Source of the DNA: Mycobacterium sp.
Lineage (GTDB): Bacteria; Actinomycetota; Actinomycetes; Mycobacteriales; Mycobacteriaceae
DNA length: 64,000 nucleotides
Assembly: GCA_023264735.1 (NCBI GenBank)
Contig: JAHFVD010000034.1
Location: 1 to 64,000, forward strand
Direction: 5' to 3'
The notes under the pieces were generated by a model. That model had not been told where the DNA came from. It saw only the letters and a program-made list of their open reading frames with translations, and ran no database searches. A program made the translations under genes and the position numbers. This document shows positions 59,141 through 64,000 of the stretch, piece by piece. Position 1 is the stretch's first letter; each line of letters begins with the position of its first letter.

Positions 59141-59272
59141 TCAGCGATGCTTGGTGTTCAGAAGGTTGTCGGTCGAACTGCCGTCGGATTTGGCGCGCTT
59201 GTCCGCGCGTTTCTCCTTCAGAGACTTGCCGGCCTTCTTCGTCATGGACTGGCGAGGGGATTTGTCTGCCAC
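59141..59272 (-). CDS. 43-residue conserved basic protein
   Basis: GTG 59272 with GAAGGG about 6 nt upstream. The protein is VADKSPRQSMTKKAGKSLKE then KRADKRAKSDGSSTDNLLNT and KHR. Lys/Arg make up about a third of the residues. The ADKSPRQ-M-KK-GKS-KEKRA pattern is one I recognise from small conserved mycobacterial and other actinobacterial proteins of unknown function. It is the tail of a longer antisense frame that is otherwise spurious. Confidence 0.65.
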   Translation of the reverse strand: MADKSPRQSMTKKAGKSLKEKRADKRAKSDGSSTDNLLNTKHR

Positions 59273-59386
59273 GTGAGGCCCTTCGATAGGGGGCCTGTCT
59301 ACGGTCCCGATGTCAACGACTCTACGCGCGAATGCCCGCCGGTAGTCGGCACTGGTCAAAAGGGATGCCAAAGTACAGTGACCAGG

Positions 59387-60154
59387 ATGGCGGGGTTCGA
59401 TCAGATCGGTTCTGACGACGCGAACCTTCGCGCCGGGATCGGCGATCTGGCGGGTCTGGTCGCGGGCAGTCGCTCGCTGTCCGAATCGCTCGCGGAGGTA
59501 GCAGGATTCGCGGTGCGTGCGATACCGGGGGCAGACGGTGTCGGGGTGGCGTTGTTCCGGCCCGCGCCGGACGACACGGTGGAAGCGTCGTCGGCCAGTG
59601 CCCCAGTCGTCGAGGAGATCGAGCGGATCCAGTACGTCATCCTCCGCGAGGGACCCGCGCTCAGCGCGGTGCGGGAACGCCGCCCGGTGCTGTCCGACTC
59701 GTTGGGCGGTGAACAGCGGTGGCCTCGATTCGGTCCGCGGGTGGGAAGACTCGGTGTGCACAGCGTGCTCGCGCTGCCCCTGGTGGTGGCCGATCGAGTC
59801 GTCGGCGCAATCAGCGTGTACGCCAACGACAAAGATGCGTTCGGTGAGCGTGCCGTCGAGCTGGGCGAGCTGTTCGCCGGGCCGGCCGCGGTCGCCGTGC
59901 ACAACGCGCAGGTCCTCGCGCACGCGCAAGTGCTGACCGCGCGCTTGCAAGCGACCCTGCTGACCCGGCCGGTGATCGATCAAGCCGTTGGCCTCATCCG
60001 GGGCCGGACCGGGCGTAGCGCCGAGGAGGCGCTGAGCCACCTGCGGGCGACCAGCCAAGCCGAACACCGCAAGCTCGTCGACGTGGCTCAGAGCCTGGTT
60101 GACGAGGCAGTGCGCCGTGCCCGCGCCCGCACACCCGCTGGTCCCGGGGTGTAG
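59387..60154 (+). CDS. GAF-ANTAR regulator
   Basis: 255 residues from ATG 59387 (GTG 59378 possible). GAF about 30-170 (IQYVILREGPALSAVRERRP, then WPRFGPRVGRLGVHSVLALP), ANTAR about 190-250 (TRPVIDQAVGLIRGRTGRSA, then EEALSHLRATSQAEHRKL). Similar to the 52070-52888 protein along its whole length, so a paralogue. Probably an RNA-binding antiterminator responding to a GAF ligand. Confidence 0.88.
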   Translation: MAGFDQIGSDDANLRAGIGDLAGLVAGSRSLSESLAEVAGFAVRAIPGADGVGVALFRPAPDDTVEASSASAPVVEEIERIQYVILREGPALSAVRERRPVLSDSLGGEQRWPRFGPRVGRLGVHSVLALPLVVADRVVGAISVYANDKDAFGERAVELGELFAGPAAVAVHNAQVLAHAQVLTARLQATLLTRPVIDQAVGLIRGRTGRSAEEALSHLRATSQAEHRKLVDVAQSLVDEAVRRARARTPAGPGV

Positions 60155-60269
60155 CGTTGGTGCTGTTGGAAACCCAGCCAGTCCGGAATAAGTCAGCCGT
60201 CCGCCGCTGAACTTGCCGAGCAATCGCTCACGCCGGACACGTCGGTGACAACCGCCAGGCGGGATCACC

Positions 60270-61451
60270 TTGAGTTTTTTGTCCGCACTTCCATCGCTGA
60301 CGCCTGCCGTCGTTCCGTATCAGGGAATTTCCCGCGTCCCGAACATCGGAATTCTCAGTACGTATCCGCCGACACGATGTGGGCTGGCCGCCTTCAGCGC
60401 CGCCCTGTCTGAAGGACTGCGTGCCAACGCTGCTCGTGTCGATGTGGTTCGGATCGCCGACGGAGCGCCCAGCGAGGACGTCGCAGTCGTCGGGGAGTTG
60501 GTCAACGGGGTGCCGGCATCGGTGGCAGCCGCTGTCGAGCTGCTGAATCGATCCGACGTTGTCATCGTGCAACACGAATACGGCATCTATGGCGGAGCCG
60601 ACGGAAACGAGATCGTCGACATCATCCGCGGGTTACGGGTGCCATCGATCGTTGTCGCTCACACTGTGCTCAAAGCGCCTACGCCACAACAGCGTTGGGT
60701 GCTGGAAACAATCGCGGCAGAGGTCGATCAGGTCGTCGTGATGACGGCCGCGGCGCACGCGCGACTGTGCGAGGGCTACGACATCGACCGTCGGAAGGTC
60801 ACCACGATCCAGCACGGGGCAACCGTGGCCGCCAATGTCCAGGTGAAGCGCTCCGGGCGCCCCACACTGTTGACCTGGGGTCTGTTGGGGCCGGGCAAGG
60901 GCATCGAGCGAGTCATCGACGTCATGGACTCGCTCCGCGAGCTTCCCGGGCGCCCCCGCTACCTGATTGCCGGCCGTACGCATCCCAAGGTTCTCGCCGC
61001 TGACGGCGACGCCTACCTCGATTCCCTTCGGGAACGGGCGATATCCCGCGGTGTCGCGGACTCGGTGAGTTTCGACCCCGCCTACCGGGACACCTTGGCG
61101 CTCAGTGCGATGGTGCAGTCCGCCGCGGCGGTGGTCTTGCCGTACGACTCCACCGACCAAGTCACCTCGGGTGTTTTGGTCGACGCGATCGCCAATGGAC
61201 GTCCGACGGTGGCAACCGCATTCCCGCACGCTGTCGAGCTGCTCGGTGACGGTACCGGGATCGTGGTATCGCACGATGATACGGATGCCCTGAGGTCCGC
61301 CCTGCATATGGTCCTGACACAGCCACGGCTGGCCGGAAGTATGGCGGCAAGGGCGCGCCTCCTGGCCCCTGCGATGGCCTGGCCGGTAGTAGCCAAGGAT
61401 TATCTGTCTCTGGCACAACGACTTTGCGCCAAGAGGTCGGCTTACGCATGA
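60270..61451 (+). CDS. GT4-type glycosyltransferase
   Basis: 393 residues; TTG 60270 with GCGGGA about 9 nt upstream, start not certain. GT-B fold: N-terminal NIGILSTYPPTRCGLAAFSA, middle HTVLKAPTPQQRWVL, C-terminal TLLTWGLLGPGKGIERVIDV (donor site), VVLPYDSTDQVTSGVLVDAI with the E/D-x7-E-like end region. It probably transfers mannose or a related hexose from a nucleotide or phospho-sugar. First gene of a three-gene coupled operon. Confidence 0.87.
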   Translation: MSFLSALPSLTPAVVPYQGISRVPNIGILSTYPPTRCGLAAFSAALSEGLRANAARVDVVRIADGAPSEDVAVVGELVNGVPASVAAAVELLNRSDVVIVQHEYGIYGGADGNEIVDIIRGLRVPSIVVAHTVLKAPTPQQRWVLETIAAEVDQVVVMTAAAHARLCEGYDIDRRKVTTIQHGATVAANVQVKRSGRPTLLTWGLLGPGKGIERVIDVMDSLRELPGRPRYLIAGRTHPKVLAADGDAYLDSLRERAISRGVADSVSFDPAYRDTLALSAMVQSAAAVVLPYDSTDQVTSGVLVDAIANGRPTVATAFPHAVELLGDGTGIVVSHDDTDALRSALHMVLTQPRLAGSMAARARLLAPAMAWPVVAKDYLSLAQRLCAKRSAYA

Positions 61452-62470
61452 GCAGCGACATACCGATTCCGGTCTTCGGTCAGCTGCTTCGGATGACAGA
61501 CCATCGTGGCACCTTCGAGCACGCGTGTCTGGATCAGCCGCGGCCCGAACACGGTTACTGCACCGACGACATGGCCCGCGTGCTTGTCGTCACCAGCCGT
61601 CAGCCCGACTCCACCGGCGAGATCAACCGCGTGGCTGGTGTTGCGCTGCGGTTCCTGGGTGAAGCCCAGGCTCTCACCGGCGCCTGCCGGAACCGGATGG
61701 ACGTCAAGGGCAAGTGGTTGGACGAGCCGAGCCTGGATGACTGTTGGGGTAGATGCCTGTGGGGCCTCGGCACCGCGGTAGCGCGTAGCGACACTGTCTG
61801 GGTACGGAAATCAGCGATCGTGCAGTTCGAGCGCGCTGCGCAGGTGCGGTCGTCATCGCCGCGCGCAATGGCGTACGCGGCGCTGGGTGCCGCGGAAGTT
61901 CTTTCGGCTCACCCTGATCATCGCGCTGCGCGCAAATTGATCACCGACTATGCGGTTTCGTTGCCCGACCCCAGCGATGATCCTGACTGGCCGTGGCCTG
62001 AGCCCAGGCTGACCTACGCCAATGCGGTGCTCGCCGAGGCGATCATCGCCGCGGGCGTCACATTGGAGGCGCCCAATCTCTGGCAACGGGGCCTGGACTT
62101 GCTGGGCTGGCTTCTGGACCTCGAAACCTCTGGTGATCACCTGTCGCCGACTCCGGTCGGGGGAAGGGGACCGGGCGAGGTCGGCCCCGCGTTCGATCAG
62201 CAGCCGATTGAGGTTTCGAGTCTGGCCGACGCGTGCGCTCGTGCCGCCTCGATCGATCCCGCTGCGAGGTGGAACGACGGAGTGCGCGCTGCCGCGTCCT
62301 GGTTCACCGGCGCCAACGACACCGGCCAGGTCATGTGGGACCCCGAGACCGGCGGCGGATTCGACGGGTTGCAGGCCGAGGGCGTCAACCGCAATCAAGG
62401 TACGGAGTCGACACTGGCCGTCATCTCGACGTTGCAACACGCCCAGCGAATCTCCTTGCTACAGAGATGA
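61448..62470 (+). CDS. Helical protein of a GT4/GH130 operon, function unknown
   Basis: 340 residues from ATG 61448, overlapping the glycosyltransferase stop (ATGA). Trp/Cys-rich helical repeats (DDCWGRCLWGLGTAVARSD, DPDWPWPEPRLTYANAVLAE, VMWDPETGGGFDGLQAEGVN, NQGTESTLAVISTLQHAQ) are typical of an (alpha/alpha)6 toroid as in glycoside hydrolases that act on oligosaccharides. NQGTEST near the end and EPRLTYANA are likely substrate-site segments. It may be a glycosidase or phosphorylase working with its neighbours. Confidence 0.75.
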   Translation: MSSDIPIPVFGQLLRMTDHRGTFEHACLDQPRPEHGYCTDDMARVLVVTSRQPDSTGEINRVAGVALRFLGEAQALTGACRNRMDVKGKWLDEPSLDDCWGRCLWGLGTAVARSDTVWVRKSAIVQFERAAQVRSSSPRAMAYAALGAAEVLSAHPDHRAARKLITDYAVSLPDPSDDPDWPWPEPRLTYANAVLAEAIIAAGVTLEAPNLWQRGLDLLGWLLDLETSGDHLSPTPVGGRGPGEVGPAFDQQPIEVSSLADACARAASIDPAARWNDGVRAAASWFTGANDTGQVMWDPETGGGFDGLQAEGVNRNQGTESTLAVISTLQHAQRISLLQR

Positions 62471-63945
62471 CGTCGATGAAGGCCGGCCTCGTCAAACGAG
62501 CGGCAGTGCGGTTGACTGCCGATCCGTCACGGGTCGTCACCCGGCTGTTCGTGCCCGGGCAGGAAGGTTTCGAGCACCAGGACTCGCGGGCGGGAGCGGT
62601 GCTGGCGCGCATCCTCGCTTTGAGTGAAGACGAGGTCTTGTCTTCGCTAGACGATGTGATCGCTCGATTCGACAGCCGACACCGCAACCTCGGCGACACG
62701 TTTCGCCGGCACGCGCGTGAGCTCGCCGATCGACTGCGCCCCGGTGCGCAGGTGTCCGATGCCCGAATGGTGTTACTGGGTGCCGCGTTCACGAGCGAGT
62801 ATGCGATCGAAGCGGCTGCCCTGTGCAACCCCAGTATCGTGCCGCACTGGGACCAGACCGGGACGGCCGCGGGCAGTCTGCGATTCGTGATGAGTGTGCG
62901 GGGCATCGGTGAAGGCCACAAATCCTCGATCGGATTTCGGACCGGTGTGATCGATGCGTCTGGGCAGCCCAAGATCGATCCTCCGGCCGCGCTCGCCACA
63001 GTCGGATTGGCGACGCCGACTCTCCTGGACGCGGCGACCTTCCGCCACGAGCTAAGGCGGCTCGACGGCACGGGGGAGGCGGCCAACTACGTCTTCGATG
63101 CGCTCGGTGAGAAGTTCAGCCGAGCCGACCTGGAGCGTCGACTGACCGTGCTTGAAGCCAACGTGAGTACCCGCGGACGTGCGCTGGAGACTGTCTCCGA
63201 GATTCGGGCCATCGCCGACAGAAGTTACGCAGTCGAATTTCCGCCCCGGATACCGCTTTCCGAACGGGTTCTGTGGCCCGCCACCGAGGCCGAGTCGGTC
63301 GGTATGGAAGACGCCCGCTTCGTTCGCTTCGTCGACGACGACGGCTCGACAAATTTCTACGCCACATACACCGCCTATAGCGGGTCGCGGATCAGCCAGC
63401 AGCTGCTGACAACGGCCGACTTCCGGTCGTTCACATCGACTCCGATGGTTGGGCGCGCCGCGGCGAATAAGGGCCTGGCGCTGTTTCCGCGCCGCATCAA
63501 GGGCCGATACGCCGCCCTCTCGCGGGCTGACCGCGAGTCGAACTCGATCACGTTCTCGGACCGCCCGTTCGTGTGGGCGGACGCGCAACCATTCCAGCGC
63601 TCGGTGGCCCCCTGGGAAGTGCTGCAACTGGGCAACTGTGGTTCGCCGATCGAAACCGATTCCGGATGGCTGGTGCTCACCCACGGGGTCGGCGCGATGC
63701 GCACCTACCGGATAGGTGCCGTCCTGCTCGATCTCGACGACCCGACGAAGGTGATTGGTCGCCTCCACGAGCCGCTGCTGAGTCCCGCCCCCGACGAACA
63801 GAACGGCTACGTTCCCAACGTCGTCTACTCCTGCGGCGCGCTCGTTCACGCCGACACCTTGGTGCTGCCCTACGGGATCGGCGACGCCGCGATCGGTTTC
63901 GCCACCGTTCCACTGCCCGATCTGCTGTCGGCACTGCGTGACTGA
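62467..63945 (+). CDS. GH130-family mannoside hydrolase/phosphorylase
   Basis: 492 residues, ATG 62467 overlapping the previous stop (ATGA). An N-terminal helical extension of about 150 residues, then a five-bladed propeller with GH130 signatures: GMEDARFVRFVDDDG near 358, NKGLALFPRRIKGRYAALSR near 415, NCGSPIETDSGWLVLTHGVG near 470, and VPNVVYSCGALVHADTLVLP with GIGDAAIGF at the end (the usual YGAAD region). Members cleave or phosphorolyse beta-1,2- or beta-1,4-mannosides. With the upstream GT4 the operon looks like synthesis and turnover of a mannoside. Confidence 0.87.
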   Translation: MTSMKAGLVKRAAVRLTADPSRVVTRLFVPGQEGFEHQDSRAGAVLARILALSEDEVLSSLDDVIARFDSRHRNLGDTFRRHARELADRLRPGAQVSDARMVLLGAAFTSEYAIEAAALCNPSIVPHWDQTGTAAGSLRFVMSVRGIGEGHKSSIGFRTGVIDASGQPKIDPPAALATVGLATPTLLDAATFRHELRRLDGTGEAANYVFDALGEKFSRADLERRLTVLEANVSTRGRALETVSEIRAIADRSYAVEFPPRIPLSERVLWPATEAESVGMEDARFVRFVDDDGSTNFYATYTAYSGSRISQQLLTTADFRSFTSTPMVGRAAANKGLALFPRRIKGRYAALSRADRESNSITFSDRPFVWADAQPFQRSVAPWEVLQLGNCGSPIETDSGWLVLTHGVGAMRTYRIGAVLLDLDDPTKVIGRLHEPLLSPAPDEQNGYVPNVVYSCGALVHADTLVLPYGIGDAAIGFATVPLPDLLSALRD

Positions 63946-64000
63946 AGGTCCTGCACCATCATTGTTGACATGAGGCGAGAAGTGGGCGCGCATCTTGAGG

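Noticed and set aside
59273-60268. N-terminal part of a 375-residue minus-strand frame over the GAF-ANTAR gene
   Set aside because: Only its last 43 codons look like a real protein; the rest is antisense to GAF-ANTAR.
1-64000. CRISPR array or rRNA/tRNA genes
   Set aside because: No regularly spaced repeat series and no recognisable rRNA or tRNA sequence seen on either strand.

Overview
The window is high-GC DNA from an actinobacterium, almost certainly a fast-growing mycobacterium (Mycolicibacterium type). The evidence is a complete yrbEA-yrbEB-mceABCDEF operon with a Mce-associated membrane protein and a double TetR regulator, several mycobacterial secreted proteins, a PE-PPE-type lipase, DUF5709 and DUF5994 proteins, a DesA3-like desaturase, GAF-ANTAR proteins, and VapBC and MazEF modules. 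No rRNA, tRNA, CRISPR array, transposase or integrase was recognised.

Region 1 (about 0.5-27.7 kb) is a defence island. It opens with a 1787-residue SF1 helicase-nuclease and two small accessory genes. Next comes a tight co-directional cluster with almost no spacing: a DrmD-like SNF2 helicase, a 1526-residue Eco57I-type N6-adenine methyltransferase, a HhH-GPD-like protein, a 2128-residue DUF1998 helicase of the DruE/DrmB kind with a C-terminal nuclease-like domain, a UvrD-type helicase with a ParE/RelE-like N-terminus, and a GmrSD-type DUF262/DUF1524 nuclease with a C-terminal RAMA-like domain. Two convergent small-operon genes close the island, one of them frameshifted. The gene set mixes hallmarks of DISARM class 1, Druantia and type IV restriction but matches none of them exactly. 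Two of its helicases carry sliding-clamp-binding-like pentapeptides (QSELF, QSDLF, QLELF).

Region 2 (27.9-38 kb) holds ordinary accessory genes: a DMT-like permease, a cupin, a pair of overlapping KAS III-like genes of which one lacks the catalytic His and Asn, a secreted protein whose 3' end is duplicated on the far side of a VapBC cassette, a Ddn-like reductase, a Tat-exported GH16 enzyme, a lipase, and a DUF559 protein flanked by two copies of a 62-bp repeat.

Region 3 (36.8-48.2 kb, minus strand) is the mce lipid-import operon. It reads yrbEA, yrbEB, mceA-F, a Mas-type gene, an RsiV/DUF3298-like secreted protein and a Mce3R-like double TetR protein, mostly through 1-17 nt overlaps. A MazEF pair lies upstream.

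Region 4 (49.2-64 kb) carries a fatty acid desaturase, four GAF-ANTAR regulators, a fatty acyl-AMP ligase, a Ser/Thr kinase with an extracellular amino-acid-binding-type sensor, an MFS transporter, a 43-residue basic protein, and a translationally coupled operon of GT4 glycosyltransferase, a Cys/Trp-rich protein of unknown function and a GH130 mannoside enzyme.
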